Assembly: GCA_963740525.1 (NCBI GenBank)
Contig: CAVUEG010000005.1
Location: 153,793-217,792 of the forward strand
Direction of reading: 5' to 3'
From: CAVUEG01 sp963740525
GTDB taxonomy: Bacteria > Actinomycetota > Actinomycetes > Propionibacteriales > Nocardioidaceae
DNA length: 64,000 bases
Shown: positions 8,170 to 17,437 of the stretch, piece by piece
Layout of the letters: every line of letters starts with the position of its first letter
Numbering within the stretch: position 1 is the stretch's first letter
Position numbers and translations under genes: made by a program
The notes under the pieces: generated by a model
Told to the model about the DNA's origin: nothing
Databases searched by the model: none
What the model saw: the letters and a program-made list of their open reading frames with translations, nothing else

Positions 8170-9825
8170 GTGCAAGAGTTGATAGCCCCGGCGCACGGAG
8201 TCCCCCTGCGCGACCTGCTCGCCCTGGACGGCTTCGCCGAGGTCGCCGTCCTGGCCGGCACCTCGACCCTGGACCGGGTGGTCAGTGGGATCAGCGTGAT
8301 GGACGGGGTCGCTTCGCTCGAGCCCACCCGTGCTCACGAGCTCGTCGTCGCGTACGCCGTCCCGGCCACCCACGAGGCCGGCCAGCTGGTCCGGCGGCTC
8401 CACGAGCGCGACGTGGTCGGCCTGATGTTCCGCCCCGAACGGCGCGACCAGCCGATGGACCCCGAGGTGCTCGCGCTGGCCGACGAGCTCGGGTTCGCGA
8501 TCCTGGTCGTCCCCGCGGCGCTGTCGGTCGAGGACCTCGTCCAGCGCGCCTTCGCGCTGCTCAACGAGGTGCAGGCCGCGGCGCTCAACCGGATCGACGC
8601 GCTGCACACGGCCCTCACCCTGATCGTGCTCGAGGGCGGCGACCTGGCCCAGATCGCGGCCGAGGTCGCGCGAGTGCTCGACGTGGGGGTGCTGGTGACC
8701 TCCACCGACGGCCGGGTGCGGGCCGAGGCGCTGCCCGAGGACCTGCGCGCCCCTCTGTCCGCCGCCGAGCTCTTCGACGAGACCGGAAGGTTCCGGGTGG
8801 AGCGCGTGAGCGGCGACCCGGTGGCCGTGGCGGGTGGCCACGTGGCGATGCAGCCGATCGTCGCCGGCGGGACCGACCTGGCCCGGCTGGTCTGCTACCG
8901 ACCCGGCTCACCGCTGCCGCTGGAGGACGTCTCCGCGCTCCAGCGGGCCGCCACTGTGGCCGCGCTGCTGCTCACCAGGCAGGAGGCGGTGACCGCGGTG
9001 GAGAACAAGTACCGCGGCGACTTCCTGCGTGACGTCTTCCTCGGCCGCGCCGGCGACGAGGCCTACGTGGTCGAGCACGCCGAGGCCCTCGGGTGGAACC
9101 TGACCAGGCCGATGCTGGTGCTGTCCGCCGAGCTCGATCCCGCCCCCGCCTCCGACGGCCCGGCCACCTCGCGGGTGCGTCGCGGCTGGCAGGAGCGCTT
9201 CTCGGCTGCGTGGCGCCAGGTCTGCGCGTCGTACGACGCCAGCGTGCCGACGGTCGACTTCTCCTCCGAGGTGGTGGTCCTGCTCCCCGCGCCCGACGGC
9301 GCGACCGGGGCTGCCCTCGAGACCTCCATGCACGCCGCGGTGCGACAGATCGTGACCGCGGTGCGCGGTGACAAGGGCGGCGGCAGGCGGCCGTTCTCGG
9401 TCGGGGTGAGCCGGGCCGCCGGGTCGCTGGTGGACCTGCCGGACGCCTACGCCCAGGCCCGGCGCGCCGCCGAGGTGGGGCGCCGGGTCCACGGCGGGGG
9501 AGGCACGACCTGGTTCGATCAGCTCGGCATCCACCGGCTGATCGCACTGGTGCCCGACCCGGCCGAGCTGACCGAGTTCGCCGAGGACGTGCTGGGCGAG
9601 CTCGCGAAGGACACGAACGAGGCCGCCGACCTGCGGGTCACTCTCCAGGTGCTGCTGGACACCAACTTCAACGTCGCCGAGGCCGCCCGCCTGCAGTTCT
9701 TCCACTACAACACGATGCGCTACCGGGTCTCCAAGCTCGAACGCATGCTCGGCCCGATCGCCAGCGACCCCCACCTGCGCCTCGACGTCGCCGTCGCCCT
9801 GAAGGTGCTCGAGATACGCCCCTGA
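8170..9825 (+). CDS. PucR-family transcriptional regulator
   Basis: Regulator of 551 residues starting at a GTG. The N-terminal PucR domain (about 10-125) begins VPLRDLLAL. A central GGDEF-like/CdaR-type region follows, and the C terminus carries the PucR helix-turn-helix (about 480-550), with NVAEAARLQFFHYNTMRYRV visible. PucR-family proteins respond to purine or related nitrogen compounds and activate catabolic operons. Its location between the FdrA operon and the permease/Mo-hydroxylase operon suggests that it controls both. Confidence 0.92.
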   Translation: MQELIAPAHGVPLRDLLALDGFAEVAVLAGTSTLDRVVSGISVMDGVASLEPTRAHELVVAYAVPATHEAGQLVRRLHERDVVGLMFRPERRDQPMDPEVLALADELGFAILVVPAALSVEDLVQRAFALLNEVQAAALNRIDALHTALTLIVLEGGDLAQIAAEVARVLDVGVLVTSTDGRVRAEALPEDLRAPLSAAELFDETGRFRVERVSGDPVAVAGGHVAMQPIVAGGTDLARLVCYRPGSPLPLEDVSALQRAATVAALLLTRQEAVTAVENKYRGDFLRDVFLGRAGDEAYVVEHAEALGWNLTRPMLVLSAELDPAPASDGPATSRVRRGWQERFSAAWRQVCASYDASVPTVDFSSEVVVLLPAPDGATGAALETSMHAAVRQIVTAVRGDKGGGRRPFSVGVSRAAGSLVDLPDAYAQARRAAEVGRRVHGGGGTTWFDQLGIHRLIALVPDPAELTEFAEDVLGELAKDTNEAADLRVTLQVLLDTNFNVAEAARLQFFHYNTMRYRVSKLERMLGPIASDPHLRLDVAVALKVLEIRP

Positions 9826-9840
9826 AACGGCCCTCCGGGG

Positions 9841-9899
9841 TTGCGGTTTGGTCCCCAACCGCAGGTTTTTCGGGGTGGAACGTGCAGTTCGTGACCAAT
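9841..9899 (-). repeat. 59-bp palindromic dispersed repeat, copy C
   Basis: The reverse complement of this stretch matches two copies at 49489-49547 and 49581-49639. Shared parts are the ends TTGGTCAC and GGGGACCAA and the internal arm CTGCGGTT; the middle differs. The element is a nested imperfect palindrome (outer TTGGTC/GACCAA, inner AACCGCAG/CTGCGGTT in the best copy). It starts 16 bases after the pucR-type stop codon, so it may act as a terminator or be a REP/MITE-like element. Confidence 0.75.
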
Positions 9900-10032
9900 G
9901 GATACCCCCAGGGCGTACGCCGTGAATCACACCGCGCGCACAGATCGCCCACCGAAACGCAGACAAGACCTGCCATGGCGTAGCACGTTCCTTCGGCAGA
10001 AAATGTCGGTGAGGCTCTGTGACCGGGACCAC

Positions 10033-10067
10033 TAGGTTCGGTGCAATTGAGGGGTAGGTACTACCCC
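10033..10067 (+). promoter_or_regulatory. Candidate -10 and operator upstream of the NCS2 permease
   Basis: A TAGGTT hexamer at 10033-10038 could be a -10 element; no convincing -35 is visible. Just downstream, 10051-10067 is a perfect 17-bp inverted repeat (GGGGTAG-GTA-CTACCCC), 22 bases before the permease start. A GAGGAG Shine-Dalgarno follows at about 10077. The repeat would lie in the 5' leader, where a repressor or RNA hairpin could act. The rest of 9900-10030 shows nothing I recognise. Confidence 0.4.
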
Positions 10068-10089
10068 TTCGCCTGCGAGGAGCCGAGTC

Positions 10090-11457
10090 ATGTCGATGTT
10101 CAAGTGGGATCTGGTCGATCCGCAACCCGGTGAGGCCGTCGCGCCGCACCAACGCCTCGCCTGGGGCAAGACAGTCGGGCTCGGTGCCCAGCACGTGGTC
10201 GCCATGTTCGGCGCCACCTTCGTGTTCCCGCTGATCATGGGCCTGGACCCGAACCTGGCCATCATGTTCTCGGGCATCTGCACGATCCTGTTCCTGGTCA
10301 TCTGCCAGAACAAGGTCCCCAGCTATCTGGGCACCAGCGCGTCCTTCGTCGCGAGCGTCTCGGCGATCCGTGCCTACGACAACGGCGACTCGGCACACGT
10401 CACCGGCGCGATCATGGTCGCCGGCCTCGTGCTCGCGGCCGTAGGTCTGCTGGTGCACTTCGCCGGTGCCCATTGGATCCACCGGATCCTGCCTCCGGCC
10501 GTCACGGGTGCCGTGGTCATGCTGATCGGGTTCAACCTGGCACCCGTGGTCGCCGGCATCTACTGGCCGCAGGATCAGTGGGTGGCCCTGCTCACGGCCA
10601 CGTTCATGATCTGCGCCGCGGTTCTTCTCCCCGGCTTCTGGTCGCGGATCGCCGTCTTCCTGGCCCTCATCTTCGGCTACGTGCTCTCCTGGGTGGCCGA
10701 CGGATTGTTCGGCGCGATCACCTCGCAGAACCCCGCCAACAACATGACCGTCGAGGCGCATGACCGGCTCAGCTGGGCGGGCGTCAAGGCCGCCGACTGG
10801 GTCGGATTCCCGTCCGGGACGCTCTCCGACGGCGTTTCCGTCGTGCACGGCCCGAGCTTCTCGCTCACTTTCATCCTGCTGGTGCTGCCCGGTGTGATCG
10901 CGTTGATCGCGGAGAACACCGGACACGTCAAGGCGGTTGCGGAGATGACCGGCGAGGACCTCGACCCCTACATGGGTCGCGCGATCGGTGCCGACGGTCT
11001 TGCCACGGCGCTGGCCAGTGCGTTCGGCGGTTCGCCGACCACGACGTACGCCGAGAACATCGGGGTCATGGGTGCCACCAGGGTCTACTCGACGGCCGCG
11101 TACTACGTCGCCGCACTGGTCGCGATCCTGCTGGGGCTCTGCCCGAAGTTCGGTGCGATCGTCAGCGCAACGCCTGGTGGCGTGCTCGGCGGCATCACCG
11201 TCGTGCTCTACGGCATGATCGGTCTGGTCGGAGCCAAGATCTGGGTCGAGAACCGAGTCGACTTCGGCAACCCGGTCAACATGGTCGGTCTGGCCGCCGG
11301 CCTGATCGCAGGCATCGGTGGGGTCAAGCTCGTCATCACCGACAACTTCGAGCTGAGTGGCATTGCGCTGGGCACGATCCTGGTGATCGTCTACTACCAC
11401 CTGGTCAAGGGCCGGACGCAGAGTCAAGGAGCCGAAGAGGTGACGCGGGCTCTGTGA
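10090..11457 (+). CDS. NCS2-family nucleobase permease (uracil/xanthine type)
   Basis: Membrane transporter of 455 residues with about 12-14 hydrophobic segments. It carries the NCS2 signature near residues 310-335 (FGGSPTTTYAENIGVMGATR), in which the Glu contacts the base. The N-terminal part (QHVVAMFGATFVFP, PSYLGTSASFVA) is closer to the RutG/UraA pyrimidine carriers than to purine carriers, as judged by eye. It likely imports the pathway substrate by proton symport. It is the first gene of the Mo-hydroxylase unit; the FAD subunit gene starts 38 bases after it ends. Confidence 0.93.
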   Translation: MSMFKWDLVDPQPGEAVAPHQRLAWGKTVGLGAQHVVAMFGATFVFPLIMGLDPNLAIMFSGICTILFLVICQNKVPSYLGTSASFVASVSAIRAYDNGDSAHVTGAIMVAGLVLAAVGLLVHFAGAHWIHRILPPAVTGAVVMLIGFNLAPVVAGIYWPQDQWVALLTATFMICAAVLLPGFWSRIAVFLALIFGYVLSWVADGLFGAITSQNPANNMTVEAHDRLSWAGVKAADWVGFPSGTLSDGVSVVHGPSFSLTFILLVLPGVIALIAENTGHVKAVAEMTGEDLDPYMGRAIGADGLATALASAFGGSPTTTYAENIGVMGATRVYSTAAYYVAALVAILLGLCPKFGAIVSATPGGVLGGITVVLYGMIGLVGAKIWVENRVDFGNPVNMVGLAAGLIAGIGGVKLVITDNFELSGIALGTILVIVYYHLVKGRTQSQGAEEVTRAL

Positions 11458-11495
11458 TCCGATGAGCCCGTGGACACGCATCTGAACGGAGATCG

Positions 11496-12401
11496 GTGAA
11501 GCCTGCACCATTCGCGTACGTCCGCCCGGGCAGCCTCGACGAGGCGCTCGAGGCCCTGGCGGAGAACCCGGACGCGAAGGTGCTGGCTGGAGGGCAGAGC
11601 CTCATCCCGTTGCTGTCGATGAGGCTGGCCTCGCCGGCCCTGCTCGTGGACATCAACGCCGTCCCCGACCTGGACCACGTCGTCTGCGATGACGACGGGG
11701 TCCGGGTCGGGGCACTGGCGCGTCACGCTGCTGTCGAGGCCGACTCCGAGGCCCGGCGTACCCAGCCGCTGCTCTCCCTGGCCCTGCGCAACGTCGCACA
11801 CCCCACGATCCGCAACCGCGGGACCACCGTCGGCTCCCTCGTCCACGCCGACGCCGCGGCCGAGATGCCGGTGGTGCTCAGCCTGCTCGAGGGCTGGGTC
11901 ACGGTCCGGTCGGTGGCCGGCGAGCGGACCATCCCCGCGTCCGAGCTGTACGCCGGCCCGCTGGAGACCACGCTGCACCACGACGAGATCGCGACCGAGG
12001 CGTTCTTCCCCGCCCTGCGGGCCGGACAGGGCGTCGCCTTCGAGGAGATCGCGCGCCGGCACGGCGACTACGCCCTGTGCGGGGTCGCCGGGCTCGTCTC
12101 GCTCGACGCCGGCGGCACCCTCACGCAGGCACGACTCGGGTACCTCTCGGTCTCCGACGTTCCCACCGTCGTCGAGGTGACGTCGGTCTTCGCCGACGGC
12201 CTCACCGAGTCCGCCGTGGCAGCCGCCGGAGACCTCGCGCTCGGCTCGCTGGACCCGCAGGGGGACATCCACGGCACCTCCGACTACCGCGCCCAGCTGG
12301 TGCGGGTGCTGACCTCCCGCGTACTCCGGGCGGCGTACGACGACGCCCGCTCCCGGGGCTCGAACCCCACGGGACCGACCGCGACGAAGGAGAGCGCGTG
12401 A
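11496..12401 (+). CDS. Mo-hydroxylase FAD-binding subunit (CoxM-like)
   Basis: Protein of 301 residues from a GTG start, the medium subunit of the xanthine dehydrogenase/CO dehydrogenase family. The FAD-binding motif AGGQSLIPLL occurs at about 32-41 and the second motif, near residue 110, is NRGTTVGSLVHADAAAE. It passes electrons from the 2Fe-2S subunit to FAD and then to NAD or another acceptor. The gene order FAD, 2Fe-2S, Mo subunit (M-S-L) and the four-base overlaps indicate one complex. Confidence 0.93.
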   Translation: MKPAPFAYVRPGSLDEALEALAENPDAKVLAGGQSLIPLLSMRLASPALLVDINAVPDLDHVVCDDDGVRVGALARHAAVEADSEARRTQPLLSLALRNVAHPTIRNRGTTVGSLVHADAAAEMPVVLSLLEGWVTVRSVAGERTIPASELYAGPLETTLHHDEIATEAFFPALRAGQGVAFEEIARRHGDYALCGVAGLVSLDAGGTLTQARLGYLSVSDVPTVVEVTSVFADGLTESAVAAAGDLALGSLDPQGDIHGTSDYRAQLVRVLTSRVLRAAYDDARSRGSNPTGPTATKESA

Positions 12402-12916
12402 CCGAGGAGCTGCACGAGGTGCGCCTGAGCGTCAACGGAGCGGCGTACGACGTCTCGCTGCCCGCCCGTCGGCTGCTCAGCGACGCGATCCGGCACGACC
12501 TCGGGCTCACCGGGACCCACGTCGGGTGCGAGCACGGTGTGTGCGGTGCCTGCACGGTGCTGGTCGACGGTGCGCCGATGCGCTCGTGCCTGATGCTCGC
12601 CGTGTCGGCCGTGGACTGCGAGATCACCACCGTCGAGGGACTGACCAGCTCCGACGGCACGCTCGGGCCGGTCCAGCAGGCCTTCAAGGACTGCCACGGC
12701 CTGCAGTGCGGCTTCTGCACCCCCGGCTTCCTGACCACGATCACCGCCGGGATCGCGGAGAACCCGCAGCCCACCCGCGCCGAGGCCCGCGAGATGATCG
12801 CCGGGAACCTCTGCCGCTGCACCGGCTACCAGAACATCGTCTCCTCGGTGCTGCGCGCGGCCGAGCTCGCGTCCACCGATTCCTCTGCTTCGCCCGACTC
12901 GGACGAGGCCTCATGA
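12398..12916 (+). CDS. Mo-hydroxylase 2Fe-2S subunit (CoxS-like)
   Basis: Protein of 172 residues from a GTG overlapping the FAD-subunit stop. Two iron-sulfur sites are visible: a plant-ferredoxin-type set (CEHGVCGACTV, with a further Cys 13 residues on) and the alpha-helical set (CGFCTPG and CRCTGY). It carries electrons from the molybdenum site to FAD. It overlaps the large subunit by four bases. Confidence 0.95.
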   Translation: MTEELHEVRLSVNGAAYDVSLPARRLLSDAIRHDLGLTGTHVGCEHGVCGACTVLVDGAPMRSCLMLAVSAVDCEITTVEGLTSSDGTLGPVQQAFKDCHGLQCGFCTPGFLTTITAGIAENPQPTRAEAREMIAGNLCRCTGYQNIVSSVLRAAELASTDSSASPDSDEAS

Positions 12917-15378
12917 CCACCAAGCTGTTCGGCGAGAAGGTCCCACGCGTCGAGGACGACAGGTTCCTGCGCGGCAACGGCCGGTACGTCGACGACCTGG
13001 CACCCGACGCGGTCCACGCCGCGGTGCTGCGGTCGCCGCACGCCCACGCCCGGATCACCGGCATCGACGTCGACGAGGTGCTCGACCTCGACGGGGTGCT
13101 GGCCGTCTACACGTACGACGACCTCGAGGGGGCGATGGCGGACCCGTTGCCGCTGTTGATCCCGCACCCCGCGCTGACCCACGGGCGCACGCAGTACGCC
13201 CTGGCCAGGGACGAGGTGAACCACGTCGGCGAGGCGATCGCGTTCGTCGTCGCGGTCGACCGGTACGTCGCCGAGGACGCGGTCGACCGGATCAAGGTGA
13301 GCTACGAGTTCCTACCGCCGGTGGTCGGCATCGACCGGGCGCGCGAGGCACGGCACCTGGTCCACGACGACGTCCCCGGCAACGTCGCGGCCCGTCTCGA
13401 ACAGTCGGTCGGCGACGCCGAGGCCGCAATCGCCGCAGCGCCGCACCGGATCGCTCTCGACCTGCACATCGAGCGCTCGTCGGCCCAGCCCATGGAGGGC
13501 CGCGGGGTGGTCGCTCGCTGGGACGTCGACTCCGGGCGGCTGACGGTCTGGACGTCCACCCAGACCTCCACCGGGGTGCGCGCCGCGGTCGCGGCCAAGC
13601 TCGGGCTCGACCTCGGGCGGGTCGACGTGATCACCCCCGACGTGGGCGGCGGCTTCGGGGTCAAGATCGTGCACCCCTGGCCCGAGGAGCTCCTGGTGCC
13701 GCTCGCGGCGCGTGCGCTCGGCCGGCCGGTCAAGTTCGTCGAGGACCGGCGCGAGCACTTCATCTCCTCCGCCCATGAACGGGGCCAGGACCACCACATC
13801 GAGGTCGGCTTCGACGACGACGGCCGATTGCTCGGGCTGAACGTGCAGTTCTGGCACGACAACGGCGCGTACACGCCGTACGGCCTGATCGTGCCGATCA
13901 TCACCTCGACCCAGCTGCTCGGGCCGTACAAGCCGCGTTGCTACAAGGTGGTGTTCGAGAGCCTGTACACCAACACGCTCATCGTGACGCCCTACCGCGG
14001 CGCCGGTCGGCCGCAGGGTGTCTTCGCGATGGAGCGCACGATGGATGCGATTGCGACCTACCTCGGCAAGGACCGCGCCGAGGTGCGCAGCGTCAACTTC
14101 ATCCAGCCCGACGAGTTCCCCTACGACCACCAGATGACCTTCCAGGACGGCCGCCCGCTGATCTACGACTCCGGTGACTACCCGGCCTCGCTGGAGAAGC
14201 TGAAGGCGCTCATCGACTGGGACGGCTTCGCCGCCGTCCGCGACTCCGCGCGCGCCGAGGGCCGTCAGGTCGGCATCGGGATGGCCTGCTACGTCGAGGG
14301 CACGGGAGTGGGGCCGTACGAAGGCGCCCACGTGCACATCGAGACCACCGGCAAGGTCAAGGTCGCGACCGGGCTGACCACCCAGGGACAGGGCCACGCG
14401 ACCGTGTTCGCGCAGCTCGTCGCCGACGAGCTCGGCGTGCCGTTCGAGGACGTCGAGGTGACCACCGGTGACACGCGGCGGATGCCGTACGCCGTCGGCA
14501 CCTTCGCGTCCCGCGCCGCGGTGATGAGCGGGTCCGCGATCACCCTCGCGGCGCGCAAAACCAGGGCGAAGGTGCTCAGGATCGCCGCCGACGCGCTGGA
14601 GACGTCCGAGGACGACCTCGAGATCGTGGACGGGATCGTGCGGGTCAAGGGCGCTCCGGACAGCCGGATCTCGCTCGGGACGGTCGCCGTACTCTCCAAC
14701 CCGCTGCGCTACGCCTTCGACGAGGCGTCGAAGGCGGCCACCCAGTTCGCGGTCGGCGACCCGTCCAAGCCACCGGTGCCCGAGGGCGAGGAGCCCGGCC
14801 TCGAGGGCAGGGACTTCTACTCACCCGAGCGGTCGACGTTCGCGAGCGGCATGCACGCCGCCATCGTCGAGACCGACCCGCTGACCGCGGAGATCAAGAT
14901 CCTCAAGTACGTCGTGGTGCACGACTGCGGACACCTGATCAACCCGATGATCGTCGAGGGCCAGATTCACGGCGGGGTGGCGCAGGGAGTCGGGGGAGCG
15001 CTGTACGAGCGGATGGCGTACGACGAGGCGGGCCAGCTGCAGAACGCCTCCTTCATGGACTTCCTGATGCCCTACGTCACCGAGGTCCCCGAGTCGATCG
15101 AGATCGACCACCTCGAGACGCCGTCCCCGCTGAACCCGCTCGGGATCAAGGGAGCCGGTGAGGCCGGGGTGATCCCGACGTCGGCCGTCTTCGCCTCCGC
15201 GATCGAGGACGCCGAGGGGTTCACGATCACGTCGATGCCGATCTCGCCCTCGGAGCTGTTCGAGCTCCGGCGGCGGCACGTCGCAACTGGACAATTGACC
15301 GGTCCTGACATGGATCCGGACCAAAAGCACGTCATGTCCGGTCAATTGCCCGAATATGACAGGGAGGAACCCTCATGA
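12913..15378 (+). CDS. Mo-hydroxylase large (molybdopterin) subunit
   Basis: Catalytic subunit of 821 residues from the ATG overlapping the 2Fe-2S stop. It has the xanthine-dehydrogenase/CoxL fold with GGGFGVKI near residue 240 and the catalytic-Glu motif KGAGEAGV near 755. The loop that is AYRCSFR in true CO dehydrogenases reads PYRGAGRPQG here, so it is a 'form II' enzyme and not a CO dehydrogenase. Such enzymes hydroxylate N-heterocycles or aldehydes. Given the NCS2 permease and barbiturase-family neighbour, uracil/thymine hydroxylation to barbiturates is my favoured guess; a purine or other azaarene remains possible. Confidence 0.92.
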   Translation: MTTKLFGEKVPRVEDDRFLRGNGRYVDDLAPDAVHAAVLRSPHAHARITGIDVDEVLDLDGVLAVYTYDDLEGAMADPLPLLIPHPALTHGRTQYALARDEVNHVGEAIAFVVAVDRYVAEDAVDRIKVSYEFLPPVVGIDRAREARHLVHDDVPGNVAARLEQSVGDAEAAIAAAPHRIALDLHIERSSAQPMEGRGVVARWDVDSGRLTVWTSTQTSTGVRAAVAAKLGLDLGRVDVITPDVGGGFGVKIVHPWPEELLVPLAARALGRPVKFVEDRREHFISSAHERGQDHHIEVGFDDDGRLLGLNVQFWHDNGAYTPYGLIVPIITSTQLLGPYKPRCYKVVFESLYTNTLIVTPYRGAGRPQGVFAMERTMDAIATYLGKDRAEVRSVNFIQPDEFPYDHQMTFQDGRPLIYDSGDYPASLEKLKALIDWDGFAAVRDSARAEGRQVGIGMACYVEGTGVGPYEGAHVHIETTGKVKVATGLTTQGQGHATVFAQLVADELGVPFEDVEVTTGDTRRMPYAVGTFASRAAVMSGSAITLAARKTRAKVLRIAADALETSEDDLEIVDGIVRVKGAPDSRISLGTVAVLSNPLRYAFDEASKAATQFAVGDPSKPPVPEGEEPGLEGRDFYSPERSTFASGMHAAIVETDPLTAEIKILKYVVVHDCGHLINPMIVEGQIHGGVAQGVGGALYERMAYDEAGQLQNASFMDFLMPYVTEVPESIEIDHLETPSPLNPLGIKGAGEAGVIPTSAVFASAIEDAEGFTITSMPISPSELFELRRRHVATGQLTGPDMDPDQKHVMSGQLPEYDREEPS

Positions 15379-16052
15379 GGATCGCCGGAGACGCCGTACT
15401 CCACGCGCCGGTCGCACAGGTCTGGGAGGCGCTGCTCGACCCGCGGGTCCTGGTCGCGACGATCCCGGGCTGTGAGCGGCTCGAGGCGACCGGCGAGAAC
15501 GCGTACGCGATGACCGTGACCGCGGGTGTCGCCGCGATCAAGGGCACGTACGCCGGCTCGTGCGACCTCTCCGATCTCATCCCACACGAGTCGCTGGTGA
15601 TGAAGGTCGAAGGCGCCGGCGCACCCGGCACCATCGGGGCCACGGTCAACGTCCGGTTCACCGATGCCGGAGGCGGCACCACCCGGCTGGAGTACGACGC
15701 GGACGCGATCGTCGGCGGGATGATCGGCGGGGTCGGCCAGAGGATGCTCACCTCGGTCTCGAAGCGGATGGCGGGGGAGTTCTTCGGCAACGTCGACGGC
15801 GTCCTGACCGGCACCACGGCTGGCACCACCACCCCGACCACCGCCGGTGCCACCAACGGCACCCCCGGCCGCACGTCCGGGAGCACCGCGAGCGCCGACG
15901 CCGCCCCCACCACTGGCCAGGTCTTCACCGCGCCACCCAAGGCCGCCGGTGCGCTCGACGAGCAGTCGTTCCTCAAGGGGGTGGCGCTGGGCGCCGGGCT
16001 GGTCCTGGCCGGGGTGTTCGCGGGGGCGCTGCTCGGGCGACGCCGCCGCTGA
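15375..16052 (+). CDS. CoxG-family SRPBCC protein with C-terminal membrane anchor
   Basis: Protein of 225 residues. The first 145 or so form a CoxG/SRPBCC domain (start MRIAGDAVLHAPVAQVWEAL), then an alanine/threonine/glycine/proline-rich linker, then a hydrophobic segment (about 198-220) ending in arginines. CoxG is known to help recruit or mature CO-dehydrogenase-type enzymes at the membrane. The ATG overlaps the large-subunit stop by four bases, so it is probably an accessory factor of this Mo enzyme. Confidence 0.9.
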   Translation: MRIAGDAVLHAPVAQVWEALLDPRVLVATIPGCERLEATGENAYAMTVTAGVAAIKGTYAGSCDLSDLIPHESLVMKVEGAGAPGTIGATVNVRFTDAGGGTTRLEYDADAIVGGMIGGVGQRMLTSVSKRMAGEFFGNVDGVLTGTTAGTTTPTTAGATNGTPGRTSGSTASADAAPTTGQVFTAPPKAAGALDEQSFLKGVALGAGLVLAGVFAGALLGRRRR

Positions 16053-17437
16053 TGGTCGACTCGTTCAGCACCGCCCGCTCGATGCTCGCCGCGTTGCGAG
16101 CCCGGGAGATCTCGGCCCGGGAGCTGATGGAGCTGCACCTGGCCCGGATCGCCGAGGTCAACCCGCAGGTCAACGCGATCGTCTCGCTGGACGAGGAGCG
16201 GGCGCGTGCAGGAGCGACCGCCGCCGACGAGCGGCTTGCGCGGGGCGAGCCGATCGGCGCCTTGCACGGCCTGCCGTTCGCGTTCAAGGACACCCACGCC
16301 GTCGCGGGATGGCGTACGACGTTCGGCTCGCCGCTGATGGTCGACAACGTCCCCGAGCACGACGAGCTGATCGTCGAGCGGATCCGCGCCGCCGGGGCGG
16401 TCCCGATCGGCAAGACGAACGTGCCGGAGTTCGCCGCCGGCTCCCACACCTTCAACACCGTCTTCGGCACCACGCTGAACCCGCACGACCACAGCCGCTC
16501 GGCCGGGGGTTCCAGCGGTGGCGCAGCCGCGGCCCTGGCGAGCGGGATGGTGCCCCTCGCGGAGGGGTCGGACATGGGCGGGTCCTTGCGCAACCCGGCG
16601 TCGTTCTGCGAGGTCGTGGGGCTGCGCCCTTCTCTCGGGCGGGTCCCCGAGTGGCCGCTCTACAACGCATGGGAGACGACCTCGGTCGGTGGGCCGATGG
16701 CGCGCAACGTCGGGGATGTCGCGCTGCTGCTGTCGGTCCTGGCCGGGCCGGACCCCCGCGTGCCCAACGCGCTGGAGACTCCCGGCTCGGTGTTCGCCGA
16801 GCCACTGGCGGGCTCGCTGTCCGGGCTTCGCGTGGCACTCTCGGTCGACCTCGGTGGCGCCTTCGAGGTCGACGACGACGTGGCCGGCGTGGTGGCCGGC
16901 TCGGCGGGGGTGTTCGCCGACGGTGGAGCCACGGTCAGCAGTGCCTGGCCCGACTTGGCCGAGGCCGAGGACACCTTCCGCACGCTGCGCGCCTGGCACT
17001 TCCAGGCGAAGCTCGGCGACCTGCTCGCTGGACACCCCGACGCCTTCAAGGCCTCGCTGGCCGACAACATCCGGGCCGGCGAGTCGCTCACGGGCGCCGA
17101 CGTGGCCCGCGCCTACCGCCAGCGCACCGAGCTCGGGGAGCGGATGCGCTCGTTCTTCACCTCGTACGACGTGCTCGTGCTGCCGGTCTCCCAGGTGCCG
17201 CCCTTCCCGGCCGAGCAGGAGTTCCCGACCGAGGTCAACGGTCGGCCGATGGCGACGTACCTGGACTGGATGCGCTCGGCGTACCTGATCACCGTCACCG
17301 GCTGCCCGGCGATCGCGGTCCCGGCCGGGCGCACCCGCGACGGCCTGCCGGTCGGCATCCAGATCGTGGCTCCGCACAACCAGGAGCGAAGGCTGCTCGA
17401 GGTTGCCGCGGCCTTCGAGGCGGCCACCGCCCGCTGA
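16052..17437 (+). CDS. Amidase-signature family amidase
   Basis: Amidase of 461 residues; the ATG shares one base with the CoxG stop (TGATG). The Ser-cisSer-Lys triad is visible: Lys79 in FAFKD, Ser154/155 in AGGSSGG and nucleophile Ser178 in DMGGSLR, with the family's usual 24-residue spacing between the two serines. Family members hydrolyse amides such as malonamate (malonamidase E2) and ureido acids. By context it could convert malonamate to malonate and ammonia, or cleave ureidomalonate directly. It ends the Mo-hydroxylase transcription unit. Confidence 0.92.
   Translation: MVDSFSTARSMLAALRAREISARELMELHLARIAEVNPQVNAIVSLDEERARAGATAADERLARGEPIGALHGLPFAFKDTHAVAGWRTTFGSPLMVDNVPEHDELIVERIRAAGAVPIGKTNVPEFAAGSHTFNTVFGTTLNPHDHSRSAGGSSGGAAAALASGMVPLAEGSDMGGSLRNPASFCEVVGLRPSLGRVPEWPLYNAWETTSVGGPMARNVGDVALLLSVLAGPDPRVPNALETPGSVFAEPLAGSLSGLRVALSVDLGGAFEVDDDVAGVVAGSAGVFADGGATVSSAWPDLAEAEDTFRTLRAWHFQAKLGDLLAGHPDAFKASLADNIRAGESLTGADVARAYRQRTELGERMRSFFTSYDVLVLPVSQVPPFPAEQEFPTEVNGRPMATYLDWMRSAYLITVTGCPAIAVPAGRTRDGLPVGIQIVAPHNQERRLLEVAAAFEAATAR

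Noticed and set aside
8908..11511. Long minus-strand open frame of 867 codons over the pucR-type and permease genes
   Set aside because: It is antisense to two clear genes, has low-complexity Arg/His/Asp-rich translation without motifs, and reflects high GC content.
11496..16052. Aerobic CO dehydrogenase (coxMSL-G)
   Set aside because: The large subunit lacks the AYRCSFR loop of true CO dehydrogenase and reads PYRGAGR; the gene context is nucleobase uptake and ring opening.
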